This document shows positions 48,881 to 57,359 of a stretch of DNA of 64,000 nucleotides, in pieces. The stretch comes from DASUAS01 sp963750045. Lineage in GTDB: Bacteria; Actinomycetota; Acidimicrobiia; IMCC26256; DASPTH01. The position numbers and the translations under genes are program-made. Numbering within the stretch: position 1 is the stretch's first letter; each line of letters opens with the position of its first letter. The stretch is from assembly GCA_963750045.1 (NCBI GenBank), contig CAVVPD010000004.1:62001-126000 (forward strand), read 5' to 3'. The notes beneath the pieces are model-generated. The model had not been told where the DNA came from, ran no database searches, and was given only the letters and a program-made list of their open reading frames with translations.

Positions 48881-50056
48881 ATGGAGTTCCGCCGGATCAA
48901 CGCCCTGCCGCCCTACGTCTTCGGGATCATGGACGCCCTGAAGATCGAGGCCCGGCGGGCCGGCGTCGACGTCGTCGACCTCGGGTTCGGCAACCCCGAC
49001 GTCCCGTCGCCGGGCGTCGCGGTCGACAAGTTGATCGAGGCGGTCCGCAACCCCCGCAACCACCGGTACTCCGCCAGCCGGGGCATCCCGAAGCTGCGCC
49101 TCGCCGTCAGCGACCTCTACCGGCGCAAGTTCGGGGTCGAGCTCGACCCCGAAACCCAGGTCTGCAACACCATCGGTGCCAAGGAGGGGTTCTCCCACCT
49201 GATGTGGGTGCTCCTCGGTCCCGGCGACGCGGCGCTGGTTCCGAGCCCGTCGTATCCGATCCACATCTGGGGCCCGATCCTGGCCGGCGCCGAGGTGCGC
49301 CACGTGCGTCTCGGTCCCGAGCAGAACTTCTTCGACAACCTGCTCGAGGCGTGGGAGGACTCGTGGCCGCGGCCTCGGATCATCGTGCTGTCGTTCCCGC
49401 ACAACCCCACCACCGCGTGCGTCGACCTCGACTTCATGCAGCGGATGGTCGACTTCGCGCGCGAGCACGAGGTGCTGCTCGTGCACGACTTCGCCTACGC
49501 CGACCTCGGGTTCGACGGCTACGACCCGCCGTCGATCCTGCAGGTGCCGGGGGCGTCCGACGTCGCGGTCGAGCTCTACACGATGACGAAGTCCTTCTCG
49601 ATGGCGGGGTGGCGCGTGGGGTTCCTGCTCGGCAACGCCGAGGTGGTCGCCGCGCTGGGGAAGTTGAAGAGCTATCTCGACTACGGCACGTTCCAGCCCA
49701 TCCAGATCGCGGCCACGGTCACGATGAACGAGCTGCCCGACTACCCGAAGGAAGCCAACGCGATCTATGCGGGCCGGCGCAACGCGCTGATCGACGGCCT
49801 GAGCCGCGTGGGGTGGGACATCGAGCGCCCCCAGGGGACGATGTTCGTGTGGGCGCCCATCCCCGGGCCCTACCAGGAGATGGGCAGCCTCGAGTTCTCC
49901 AAGCTGCTCGTCCGCGAGGCCAAGGTCGCGGTCTCGCCGGGCGTCGGCTTCGGCCCCGGTGGCGAGGGGTTCGTGCGCTTCGCGCTGGTGGAGAACGAGC
50001 ACCGCATCGGCCAGGCCGTCCGCGGCATCAGGCGCGCCTTGCCCAAGCTCGGCTGA
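48881..50056 (+). CDS. PLP-dependent class I/II aminotransferase (alanine/LL-DAP aminotransferase-like)
   Basis: 391 residues, fold type I. The PLP Lys is in YTMTKSFSMAGWRVGF; other landmarks are VDLGFGNPDVPSP, RYSASRGIPKLRLAVSDLY, SFPHNPTT with the PLP-contact Asn, and VSPGVGFGPGGEGFVRFAL with the carboxylate Arg. The pattern NPDVPSP...RYSASRGI and the FPHNPTT block fit AlaC-type glutamate-pyruvate aminotransferases or DapL-like enzymes; I cannot separate these. A 19-codon upstream ORF ends two bases before its ATG. Frame intact. Confidence 0.9.
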   Translation: MEFRRINALPPYVFGIMDALKIEARRAGVDVVDLGFGNPDVPSPGVAVDKLIEAVRNPRNHRYSASRGIPKLRLAVSDLYRRKFGVELDPETQVCNTIGAKEGFSHLMWVLLGPGDAALVPSPSYPIHIWGPILAGAEVRHVRLGPEQNFFDNLLEAWEDSWPRPRIIVLSFPHNPTTACVDLDFMQRMVDFAREHEVLLVHDFAYADLGFDGYDPPSILQVPGASDVAVELYTMTKSFSMAGWRVGFLLGNAEVVAALGKLKSYLDYGTFQPIQIAATVTMNELPDYPKEANAIYAGRRNALIDGLSRVGWDIERPQGTMFVWAPIPGPYQEMGSLEFSKLLVREAKVAVSPGVGFGPGGEGFVRFALVENEHRIGQAVRGIRRALPKLG

Positions 50057-50075
50057 CCGACCCCGTCGTGGCTCC

Positions 50076-50091
50076 CGGGGACGATTCCCCG
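50076..50091. terminator. Hairpin between aminotransferase and glycerol kinase genes
   Basis: CGGGGA (50076-50081)/TCCCCG (50086-50091) with a CGAT tetraloop lies 20 bp after the aminotransferase stop and 46 bp beyond the convergent glpK stop. Short but compact; no T tract. Confidence 0.35.
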
Positions 50092-50136
50092 AACGCCCTT
50101 CACCTCCACCTCTCCCGTCCCTCGGCTCATCGGACC

Positions 50137-51654
50137 CTAGGAACGAATGCCGTGACGGTCTTCCGGGGGTTCATGCGTGGGGGCGGCGTCGACGGTCGCC
50201 CAGCCGCGCGCGCGCTCGAGGCCGCGGTGCCAGTCGGCCCGGCGCTGCTCGAACCGGGGGAGCGGGACGGGGACGAATGCCGCCTCCTCGTGCCACGCGG
50301 CCGCCGCCTCCGCCGGGGTCGCCCAGACCCCCTCGGCGATCCCGGCCAGGTACGCGGCGCCCAGCACCGTGGTCTCGGTCGTCGCCGGTCGCCGGACGGT
50401 GACGCCGAGCACGTCGGCCTGGAACTGGCAGAGCACGTCCATCGCGCTCGCTCCGCCGTCGACGCGCAGCTCGGCGATGGGGTCTCCGGTGGCGGCGACG
50501 ATCGCGTCGATGACGTCGGCCGTCTGCCACGCCATCGACTCGACCGCCGCGCGCACCACGTGGGCGCGCGTCGAGCCGCGCGTGAGGCCGAAGATGGCGC
50601 CACGCGCGTACGGATCGAAGGACGGAGAGCCGAGGCCGGTGAACGCGGGCACGAACACCACACCGTCGGGATCGGGCACGCTGGCGGCGAGCGGCCCGGC
50701 GTCGGACGCGGCGTCGATGAGGCCGAGGCCGTCTCGCAGCCACTGGAGAGCGGCGCCGGTGACGAAGATCGAACCTTCCATCGCGTAGGTGACGGTGTCG
50801 CCGAGCTGCCACGCCACCGACGTGAGCAGGCCGTCGGCCGGCGGTGGATGCGACGGGCCGAGGTTCACGAGCACGAACGAGCCGGTGCCGTAGGTGTTCT
50901 TGGTCATCCCCGGGCTGAAGCAGGCCTGGCCGAAGAGCGCGGCCTGCTGGTCGCCGGCCATCCCCGCCACCGGCACCCGCAGCCCGGCCGCACGGGCGGG
51001 ATCGGTGATCCCGAGGCGACCACTGCTCGGGCGCACCTCGGGGAGGCAGGCGCGCGGGACCCCGAACAGCTCGAGCAGCTCGTCGGACCACGCGCCCGCG
51101 TCGATGTCGAACAGCATCGTGCGACTGGCGTTCGACGGCTCCGTGGCGTGGACGCCGGTGAGGTTCCAGAGCACCCACGACTCCACGGTGCCGAACGCGA
51201 GGCGGTCGTCGGCGGGCACGCCACCCTCGCGCAGCAGCCATTCGAGCTTGGTGGCGGAGAAGTACGGATCGAGGACGAGGCCGGTCAGCGCGCGGACGAG
51301 CGGCTCGACGCCCGCGACGCGCAGGTCGTCGCAGCGGGCCGCGGTGCGGCGGTCCTGCCAGACGATGGCCCGGTGCAGCGGTCGACCGGTCGAGCGGTCC
51401 CAGACGACGACCGTCTCGCGCTGGTTGGTGATCCCGATGGCGGCGACCGTCTCACCGCCGAGACCCTCGACCACCTCCGTCAGCGTGGCGCTCACCGCGT
51501 CCCAGATGTCGTCGGCGTCGTGCTCGACCCACCCGGGTCGCGGGAAGTGCTGGGGGAACTCGCGGTACGCCAGGCCGCGCGCCGCCCCGCCGTCGTCGAC
51601 GGCGACGGTCCGGACGCCGGTGGTACCGGCGTCGATGGCGAGGACGACGGCCAT
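50137..51654 (-). CDS. glpK: Glycerol kinase
   Basis: 505 residues, the standard GlpK length, making glycerol-3-phosphate from glycerol and ATP. N-terminal loop LAIDAGTTGVRTVAVD, then YREFPQHFPRPGWVEHD, GITNQRETVVVWDR, and AIVWQDRRTA with the glycerol-binding residues. The C-terminal half has GSIFVTGAALQWLRDGLGLI, FVPAFTGLGSPSFDPYARGAIFG and VDGGASAMDVLCQFQAD. Other FGGY kinases lack this full set. It lies 3 bp downstream of the small protein gene at 51658-52038 and is probably transcribed with it. No glpF or glpD nearby. Frame intact. Confidence 0.95.
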   Translation of the reverse strand: MAVVLAIDAGTTGVRTVAVDDGGAARGLAYREFPQHFPRPGWVEHDADDIWDAVSATLTEVVEGLGGETVAAIGITNQRETVVVWDRSTGRPLHRAIVWQDRRTAARCDDLRVAGVEPLVRALTGLVLDPYFSATKLEWLLREGGVPADDRLAFGTVESWVLWNLTGVHATEPSNASRTMLFDIDAGAWSDELLELFGVPRACLPEVRPSSGRLGITDPARAAGLRVPVAGMAGDQQAALFGQACFSPGMTKNTYGTGSFVLVNLGPSHPPPADGLLTSVAWQLGDTVTYAMEGSIFVTGAALQWLRDGLGLIDAASDAGPLAASVPDPDGVVFVPAFTGLGSPSFDPYARGAIFGLTRGSTRAHVVRAAVESMAWQTADVIDAIVAATGDPIAELRVDGGASAMDVLCQFQADVLGVTVRRPATTETTVLGAAYLAGIAEGVWATPAEAAAAWHEEAAFVPVPLPRFEQRRADWHRGLERARGWATVDAAPTHEPPEDRHGIRS

Positions 51655-51657
51655 CGC

Positions 51658-52038
51658 TCAGCCGGTGCGTGCGCGCGCCAGGGCGTGGCCGAGCGCACGC
51701 TCGCCGGGCCGGAACTCGAGCACGTGCGTGGTCCCGTCGTCGGTGCGCACCAGCACCTGCAGGAGCACGGTGTCCCGGCCGCGCTCGACCCGCAGCGAGC
51801 TGAGCGGAGCGTCGAGCCGGGGCGTCGAATGGTGGTGCGGGTGGGCTCGGCGCGACCACACGACGACGCGTTCCGAGGTGAGCGCGACCAAGTGGTAGTG
51901 GCGGCCGACGAACAGCCGGCGCCGGTCCGCCGGTAACGCCGCGTACCAGGCTCCGCCGGTCATGAGGAGCTCCTCGTCGGGCGCGAGTGTCGGTGCGAGA
52001 AGTTGCTCGACCTGCAACCGTCGGGCGTTCCGAGTCAT
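51658..52038 (-). CDS. Uncharacterised 126-residue protein, possible PH-like fold
   Basis: Small soluble protein beginning TRNARRLQVEQLLAPTLAPDEELLMTG, then beta-rich segments (YHLVALTSERVVVWSRR, SLRVERGRDTVLLQVLVRT) ending in a helix (GERALGHALARAR). The alternation suggests a bacterial PH-like domain, but I do not recognise a named family. A His cluster (HPHHH) lies mid-protein. TAGCCT (complement of 52046-52051) ends 7 nt before ATG 52038. First gene of a unit with glpK and divergent from the phosphofructokinase with 34 bp between starts. Confidence 0.65.
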   Translation of the reverse strand: MTRNARRLQVEQLLAPTLAPDEELLMTGGAWYAALPADRRRLFVGRHYHLVALTSERVVVWSRRAHPHHHSTPRLDAPLSSLRVERGRDTVLLQVLVRTDDGTTHVLEFRPGERALGHALARARTG

Positions 52039-52072
52039 AGATTGCAGGCTACCGACGGACGGAGACGACGCG

Positions 52073-53104
52073 ATGCGCATCGGCATGCTCACCGGCGGGG
52101 GCGACTGTCCCGGGCTCAACGCCGTCATCCGGGCCGTGGTCCGCAAGGGTGAGGGCGTCTACGGCGACCAGGTGGTGGGGTTCGGTCACGGGTGGCGCGG
52201 AGTGGTGGAAGGCGAGAGCATCGAGCTCACCATGGGCGCCACCCGCGGCCTCGTCCGTCGTGGGGGCACCATCCTCGGCACCTCGCGCACCAACCCGTTC
52301 CACTCCGACGACGGTGTCGCGCGGGTGCTCGACACGTTGGCCCGCGAACGGATCGACGCGTTGATCGCGATCGGCGGAGACGACACGCTCGGGGTGGCGC
52401 GCAAGCTGGGCGCCGACTCCGGAGTCGCGGTCGTCGGTGTGCCCAAGACCATCGACAACGATCTCTCCGGGACCGACTTCACGTTCGGATTCCACACCGC
52501 GGTGCAGATCGCCACCGATGCCATCGACCGCCTCCACACCACGGCCGAGAGCCACGACCGGGTGATGGTCGTCGAGGTGATGGGTCGCCACGCCGGGTGG
52601 ATCGCCGTCTACTCCGGCATCGCCGGGGGTGCCGACGTCGTGCTGGTCCCGGAGGAGCCCTTCGACATCGCCGAGGTGTGTGCGCGCATCGAGCTCCGGC
52701 ACCGCCACGGTGCCAACTACTCGATCGTGGTCGTCGCCGAGGGCGCTGCGCCGAGGGAAGGGACCCTCACGGTGCAGAGCGGGGAGGTCGACGAGTTCGG
52801 CCACGTGCGCCTCGGTGGGATCAGCAACGTGATCCAGGACGAGATCGGCCGGCGCACCGGCTTCGACACCCGCGTCACCATCCTCGGTCACGTGCTGCGG
52901 GGCGGCACGCCCACCGCGTACGACCGCGTCCTCGCGACGCGGTTCGGCATCGCCGCGATCGACGCGGTGCACGACCGGGACTTCGGGACGATGGTCGCCT
53001 TGCGGGGCGAGGGGATCGAGCGGGTGCCGATCGGCGACGCGGTGCAGGAGCTCAAGACCGTCGATCCGAAGCTGCTCGACGTCGCCGGCGTGTTCCTGGG
53101 CTGA
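52073..53104 (+). CDS. pfkA: 6-phosphofructokinase, actinobacterial type
   Basis: 343 residues. Catalytic motif PKTIDNDLSGTD (residues ~124-135) with the base Asp; donor loop IGGDDTLGVA (residues ~100-109); fructose-6-phosphate site MGRHAGWIA; GHVLRGGTPTAYDR near the C-terminus. Asp104 and Lys125 occupy the places that are Gly in the ATP-dependent E. coli enzyme and Asp/Lys in pyrophosphate-dependent ones, so PPi may be the donor, although related actinomycete enzymes of both types have been described. GGAG at 52061-52064 serves ATG 52073. Shares a compact divergent control region with the gene at 52038. Frame intact. Confidence 0.92.
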   Translation: MRIGMLTGGGDCPGLNAVIRAVVRKGEGVYGDQVVGFGHGWRGVVEGESIELTMGATRGLVRRGGTILGTSRTNPFHSDDGVARVLDTLARERIDALIAIGGDDTLGVARKLGADSGVAVVGVPKTIDNDLSGTDFTFGFHTAVQIATDAIDRLHTTAESHDRVMVVEVMGRHAGWIAVYSGIAGGADVVLVPEEPFDIAEVCARIELRHRHGANYSIVVVAEGAAPREGTLTVQSGEVDEFGHVRLGGISNVIQDEIGRRTGFDTRVTILGHVLRGGTPTAYDRVLATRFGIAAIDAVHDRDFGTMVALRGEGIERVPIGDAVQELKTVDPKLLDVAGVFLG

Positions 53105-53126
53105 AGCCGTCTCCTAGCCTGACCCG

Positions 53127-53990
53127 ATGAGCGCGCTCCTCGACCTCGTCGCCCTGCTCGACCTCGAGCAACTCGAGGTGAATCTCTTCCGGGGTGTGAG
53201 CCTCGACCGCGAGCGCGAACGGATCTACGGCGGCCAGGTGCTGGCGCAGGCGTTGATGGCCGCGGGGCGGACGGTCGAGCCCGACCGCCGGGTCCACTCC
53301 ATGCACGCCTACTTCCTCCGGCTCGGTGATCCCAAGGTCCCCATCGTGTTCGACGTCGACCGCATCCGCGACGGCGGCAGCTTCACCACCCGTCGCGTCG
53401 TCGCCATCCAGCACGGGCTGGCCATCTTCAACCTGGCGGCGTCGTTCCACGTGACCGAGGACGGCTTCGAGCACTTCGACCGGATGCCCGTCGTCTCGGT
53501 CCCGGACGATCTGCCCATGGCCGACCGGTGGGCCGAGGGTCAGCCCGAGACCATCGACCGCCAGGGCGCGCCGCACGTCGTCGACGCCCTCGACTTCCGC
53601 CAGGTGGGCGGCAAGTTCACCCCGCCCGGTGAGCACCGGGGCGCGGCGCTCGACCCGGACCAGGACACGTGGCTGCGAGTACGCGGTCGCCTGCCCGACG
53701 AGCCGCTCCTGCACGCGGCGGTGGTCGCGTACGCATCGGACATGACGCTGCTGAACACCGCGATCCTCCCGCACCCCCTCGGTGAGCACGACACCGGCCT
53801 GATGATGGCGAGCCTCGACCACGTGATGTGGTTCCATCGCCCGTTCCGGGCCGACGAGTGGCTGCTGTACCACGTGCACAGCCCGTCGGCGGGCGCGGCA
53901 CGCGGGTTCGCGCAGGGTCAACTGTTCTGCGCCGACGGCACGCTCGCGGTGAGCGTGGCGCAGGAGGGTCTCATGCGGAGGATGCGCTGA
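53127..53990 (+). CDS. tesB: Acyl-CoA thioesterase II
   Basis: Double-hotdog thioesterase of 287 residues that hydrolyses medium- and long-chain acyl-CoA. First hotdog: ERERIYGGQVLAQALMAA and VHSMHAYFLRLGD; second: VAYASDMTLLNTAILPH with the catalytic Asp, SLDHVMWFHRPFRADEWLLY, and GAARGFAQGQLF with the catalytic Gln. Length and order match TesB. TAGCCT at 53115-53120 ends 6 nt before the ATG. Frame intact. Confidence 0.93.
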   Translation: MSALLDLVALLDLEQLEVNLFRGVSLDRERERIYGGQVLAQALMAAGRTVEPDRRVHSMHAYFLRLGDPKVPIVFDVDRIRDGGSFTTRRVVAIQHGLAIFNLAASFHVTEDGFEHFDRMPVVSVPDDLPMADRWAEGQPETIDRQGAPHVVDALDFRQVGGKFTPPGEHRGAALDPDQDTWLRVRGRLPDEPLLHAAVVAYASDMTLLNTAILPHPLGEHDTGLMMASLDHVMWFHRPFRADEWLLYHVHSPSAGAARGFAQGQLFCADGTLAVSVAQEGLMRRMR

Positions 53991-53991
53991 C

Positions 53992-55033
53992 GTGAGCCGC
54001 GCGCGACGGCGTCGTCGACCTCCGGTCCGACACGGTGACGACACCCACGCAGGGGATGCGGCGCGCCATGGCCGACGCGGAGGTGGGCGACGACGCCTAC
54101 GGGGAGGACCCGACGGTGCGGCGCCTCGAGTCGCTCGCGGCCGGACTGCTCGGGAAGGAAGCCGCGCTCTACGTGCCGTCGGGCACGATGGCGAACCAGC
54201 TCGCGCTGCGGTTGCTCGGCCGCGCCGGCAGCGAGGTGCTGTGCGGCGAGCGGGCCCACGTGTACCGCTACGAACACGCGGCGTCGGCCGGGAACGCCCG
54301 GGTGCAGCTGCGCCCGCTGCCCGATGCCGACGGCACGCTGGACGCCGACGACGTGGCGCGCGCCGCGGCCGGGGTGCAGCACCATCTCCCCGAGATCTCG
54401 GCGTTGTTCGTGGAGAACACCCACATGCCCGCGTGCGGTCGTCCGTGGCGACCGGCGGAGCTCGACGCGGTCACCGGCGTCCGCGCGCGACCACGGGTTC
54501 GCCGTGCACTGCGACGGCGCCCGCATCTGGAACGCCGCCATCGCGCTCGGTGTGTCACCGGCCGAGCTGGCCGCGGGCACCGACACCACGATGTTCTGCC
54601 TGTCGAAGGGGTTGAGCGCGCCGGTCGGCTCACTGCTGTGCGGCGCGCGGGCGCTCGTCGCCGAGGCCCGTGTCGAGCGATCGCGCCTCGGCGGCGGCAT
54701 GCGCCAGGCGGGTGTGATCGCGGCCGCAGGAGTCGTCGCGCTGGAGACCATGGTCGAGCGCCTGGCCGACGACCACGCCCGGCGCGCGAGCTCGCCGACG
54801 CGCTGGCCGAGGTCTTTCCGGGGAGCGTCGATCCGGCCGCGGTCGAGACGAACATCGTGTGCGCCCACGCCGGCGCGCTGCCGGTCGATCTCCTCGACGA
54901 GCTCGCGAGCGACGGCGTGCGCGCCGGCACCATCGATCCGGAAACCGTCCGGTTCGTCACCCATCACGACGTCGACGACGCCGGCCTCGCTCGGGCCGTG
55001 ACCTCGCTGCGCCGGATCGCCGCGCGCGGCTGA
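53992..55033 (+). CDS. Threonine aldolase/beta-eliminating lyase family protein (three frame breaks)
   Basis: PLP-dependent fold type I enzyme, ~345 residues, splitting threonine or allo-threonine into glycine and acetaldehyde. It begins DGVVDLRSDTVTTPTQGMRRAM, then AEVGDDAYGEDPTVRRLE, LYVPSGTMANQLAL, HCDGARIWNAAIALG, and the PLP Lys in TMFCLSKGLSAPVGS. Frames break near 54003, 54488 and 54791, each in a CG run; adding CG gives SRARDGVVDL, VRARDHGFAV and RRARELADAL. After repair the start is GTG 53992, which lies 1 bp after the tesB stop. All catalytic blocks survive, so I treat the gene as functional. Confidence 0.87.
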
Positions 55034-55050
55034 CCACTACATTCGGACCC

Positions 55051-55770
55051 ATGGCCCCGCCCGACGAGTTCCCCTCCCGCGCGCTCGCCGTCTACGCCCA
55101 CCCCGACGATCCGGAGATCTCCGCCGGTGGGACGCTGGCCGCATGGGCCGCGGCGGGCACCGAGGTCTGGGTGCTCATCACGACCCGCGGCGACAAGGGC
55201 ACCCAGGATCCGGACGCCGATCTCGAGGCGCTCGCCGCCCTGCGCATCGAGGAGACCGCCAAGGCGACGGCGCTCCTGGGCTTCGCCGGCCACCTGCACC
55301 TCGACCATCCCGACGGCGATCTGCCGGACGACCAGGCCCTGCGCGGGTCCATCGTGCGGGTCGTGCGCGAGCTGCGGCCGGAGGTCGTGCTGTGCCCCGA
55401 CCCGACGGCCGTGTTCTTCGGCGACGGGTACTACAACCACCGGGACCACCGGGTCACCGGGTGGGCGACGCTCGACGCCGTCGCCCCCGCCGCCGGGAAC
55501 CCCCACTACTTCCCCGAGCACCTCGGCGGCGAGCTGCGCGTGCACCACGTGCGCGACGTGTACCTGTCGGGCACCCTCGAGCCGAACTGCTGGATCGACA
55601 TCGGCGACAGCCTCGAACGCAAGATCGACGCGCTGTTCTGCCACGCCAGCCAGCTCGTCGATGCGGGGGAGTGGTTCCGCCAGTTCCTCCGCGAGCGCGC
55701 CGAGGACGCCGGTGCGACCGCCGGCATGAAGTACGCCGAGCCCTTCCGCAAGCTCACCTTCCGCACCTGA
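55051..55770 (+). CDS. PIG-L/LmbE family N-deacetylase
   Basis: 239 residues with the zinc motif AVYAHPDDPEISAGGT near the N-terminus, LITTRGDKGTQDP, and a later ligand region YYNHRDHRVTGWATL. Members remove acetyl groups from GlcNAc-type substrates (MshB, BshB and antibiotic enzymes). It differs clearly from the other PIG-L gene at 19 kb, being closer to the general LmbE group. TACATT at 55038-55043 ends 7 nt before the ATG. Frame intact. Confidence 0.86.
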   Translation: MAPPDEFPSRALAVYAHPDDPEISAGGTLAAWAAAGTEVWVLITTRGDKGTQDPDADLEALAALRIEETAKATALLGFAGHLHLDHPDGDLPDDQALRGSIVRVVRELRPEVVLCPDPTAVFFGDGYYNHRDHRVTGWATLDAVAPAAGNPHYFPEHLGGELRVHHVRDVYLSGTLEPNCWIDIGDSLERKIDALFCHASQLVDAGEWFRQFLRERAEDAGATAGMKYAEPFRKLTFRT

Positions 55771-55774
55771 GCCG

Positions 55775-56050
55775 CTACTGCGGGTTCTGGCGGCGCCACT
55801 CGGCCATGGCCCGCAGCACGAGCACGGCGACGATCCCGACGCCGGCCGCACCGATCAGCGAGCCGACGAACACGCCGATCAGGTGCGACACGTCCGATTG
55901 GGAGCTGACGTCGGCGATCCCGAAGCCGATGATGCCGCCGAGGATCCCGGCGAGCACCACGCCGCCGAACGCGAGCAGGAACGCGCTGCGGGACGGGAGC
56001 ATCGGCGGGGTGGGATCACCCGCCGGATCCGGTTCAGGAACCTGGGCCAT
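55775..56050 (-). CDS. Small two-helix membrane protein
   Basis: 91 residues: a Pro-rich N-terminus, two Gly/Ala/Val-rich membrane segments (FLLAFGGVVLAGILGGIIGFG and LIGVFVGSLIGAAGVGIVAVLVL), and a short basic tail. The glycine patterning suggests close helix packing. No named family recognised. ATG 56050 is preferred because TACCAT (complement of 56057-56062) ends 6 nt upstream; the region to 56110 is a shared divergent promoter with the Ppm1-like gene. Confidence 0.7.
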   Translation of the reverse strand: MAQVPEPDPAGDPTPPMLPSRSAFLLAFGGVVLAGILGGIIGFGIADVSSQSDVSHLIGVFVGSLIGAAGVGIVAVLVLRAMAEWRRQNPQ

Positions 56051-56109
56051 CGGCCGATGGTATTGCCATGCAAGAGGTCGCAACCACGTGGCCGGTAGGC
56101 TCGCCGGCG

Positions 56110-56841
56110 ATGCGCGTCCTCGTGATGCTGCCGACATTCGACGAGATCGAGAACATCCAGGACGTCCTCGAGCGCGCCCGGGCCGCGCTGCCCGCGGCCG
56201 ACATCCTGGTGATCGACGACGGCAGTCCCGACGGCACCGCCGACCAGGCCGAGAAGCTCGGCGAGGTGCTCGGCGGGGTCGACGTGCTGCGGCGCGCGTC
56301 CAAGTCGGGGCTCGGGTCCGCCTACCGCGCGGGCTTCCGGGTCGGGCTCGCCCGCGGCTACGACGTGATGATCGAGATGGACGCCGACCTCTCGCACGAC
56401 CCGGCGGTGCTCCCGGATCTGGTCGACGCGGTCGAGCGCGGCGCCGACCTCGCCATCGGCTCGCGCTACGTGCCGGGCGGCTCGATCCCGGACTGGAAGT
56501 GGCTGCGCCGGGCCATCTCGCGCTCCGGTGGGCGGTACGCGCACGCGATGCTCGGGCTCTCCGTCCAGGACTCCACCGCGGGGTTCCGGGCCTACCACCG
56601 GCGCTCGCTCGCCCGCATCGATCTCGACCACGTCCGGGCCGACGGCTACGGCTTCCAGGTGGAGATGACCTACCTCACCGAACGCAACGGTGGTTGCATC
56701 GTCGAGGTGCCGATCGAATTCCGTGACCGGAGCCTCGGGCACTCGAAGATGTCGGGCCGCATCGTGGTGGAGGCGTTCCTGCTGGTCACCTGGTGGGGCC
56801 TCCGGGACCGGGTGCGACGGGTGCTGCGCGCGCGACACTGA
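56110..56841 (+). CDS. Polyprenol monophosphomannose synthase (Ppm1/DPM1-like GT2)
   Basis: GT2 (GT-A fold) glycosyltransferase of 243 residues that moves mannose from GDP-mannose to polyprenyl phosphate on the inner membrane face. Signature blocks: VMLPTFDEIENIQDVL, LVIDDGSPDGTAD, the DxD-type EMDADLSHDP, GSRYVPGG, DSTAGFRAYHR and the C-terminal FRDRSLGHSKMS. No membrane domain of its own, as in two-gene systems. TAGGCT at 56096-56101 ends 8 nt before the ATG. Its product would feed mannosyltransferases in lipoglycan or protein O-mannosylation. Frame intact. Confidence 0.93.
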   Translation: MRVLVMLPTFDEIENIQDVLERARAALPAADILVIDDGSPDGTADQAEKLGEVLGGVDVLRRASKSGLGSAYRAGFRVGLARGYDVMIEMDADLSHDPAVLPDLVDAVERGADLAIGSRYVPGGSIPDWKWLRRAISRSGGRYAHAMLGLSVQDSTAGFRAYHRRSLARIDLDHVRADGYGFQVEMTYLTERNGGCIVEVPIEFRDRSLGHSKMSGRIVVEAFLLVTWWGLRDRVRRVLRARH

Positions 56842-56845
56842 GGGG

Positions 56846-57346
56846 ATGGACCTCACCGAGTTCACCGTCGCCGGTGCGCTCGTGGAGTCCGCGGAGGGTC
56901 TGCTACTCGTCCGGAACCAGCGGCGCGGCGGGGCCACGGACTGGAGCACGCCCGGCGGGGTGATCGATCCCTCCGACGCCACCCTGCGCGCCGGCCTCGC
57001 CCGCGAGGTGCAGGAGGAGACCGGCCTGGTCGTCACCGAGTGGGAGGGCCCGCTCTACGAGGTGCGGGCGACCGCGGTCGAGATGGGGTGGATCATGCGG
57101 TGCGAGGTGCACCGGGCCCTCGCCTTCGAGGGCGACCTCGTCGTCGACGACCCCGACGGCATCGTGATCGAGGCGACGTTCGCCGCGGCCGACGCGTGCA
57201 CCGAGTTCCTCGCGTTGTGCGCCCCGTGGGTGCGCGAGCCCCTCGCTGATTGGATCGAACACCGCTGGGGACCCGACGACGCGCGTGCGTACGTTTACGA
57301 CGTGTTCGGCACGGCGCGTGATGCGGTGCGAGTGGTCCGCACCTGA
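56846..57346 (+). CDS. Nudix hydrolase
   Basis: 166 residues. The Nudix box reads GGVIDPSDATLRAGLAREVQ followed by EETGL: the REVQEETG metal core is intact, while the residue five after the first Gly block is Asp where Glu is usual. Such enzymes cleave nucleoside-diphosphate-linked compounds; the substrate is open. ATG 56846 has GAGGGG just before it and lies 4 bp after the Ppm1-like stop, so it is co-transcribed with it and probably with dinB 13 bp downstream. Frame intact. Confidence 0.86.
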   Translation: MDLTEFTVAGALVESAEGLLLVRNQRRGGATDWSTPGGVIDPSDATLRAGLAREVQEETGLVVTEWEGPLYEVRATAVEMGWIMRCEVHRALAFEGDLVVDDPDGIVIEATFAAADACTEFLALCAPWVREPLADWIEHRWGPDDARAYVYDVFGTARDAVRVVRT

Positions 57347-57359
57347 GCGGCGCACCGGG

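Noticed and set aside
49204..51936. A 910-codon open frame on the plus strand opposite glpK
   Set aside because: Shadow of the aminotransferase and antisense of glycerol kinase; no recognisable domain in the translation.
53992..55033. Threonine aldolase gene as a pseudogene
   Set aside because: Its three breaks all sit in CG runs and each is mended by one CG, with catalytic motifs intact; sequence error is the better explanation.
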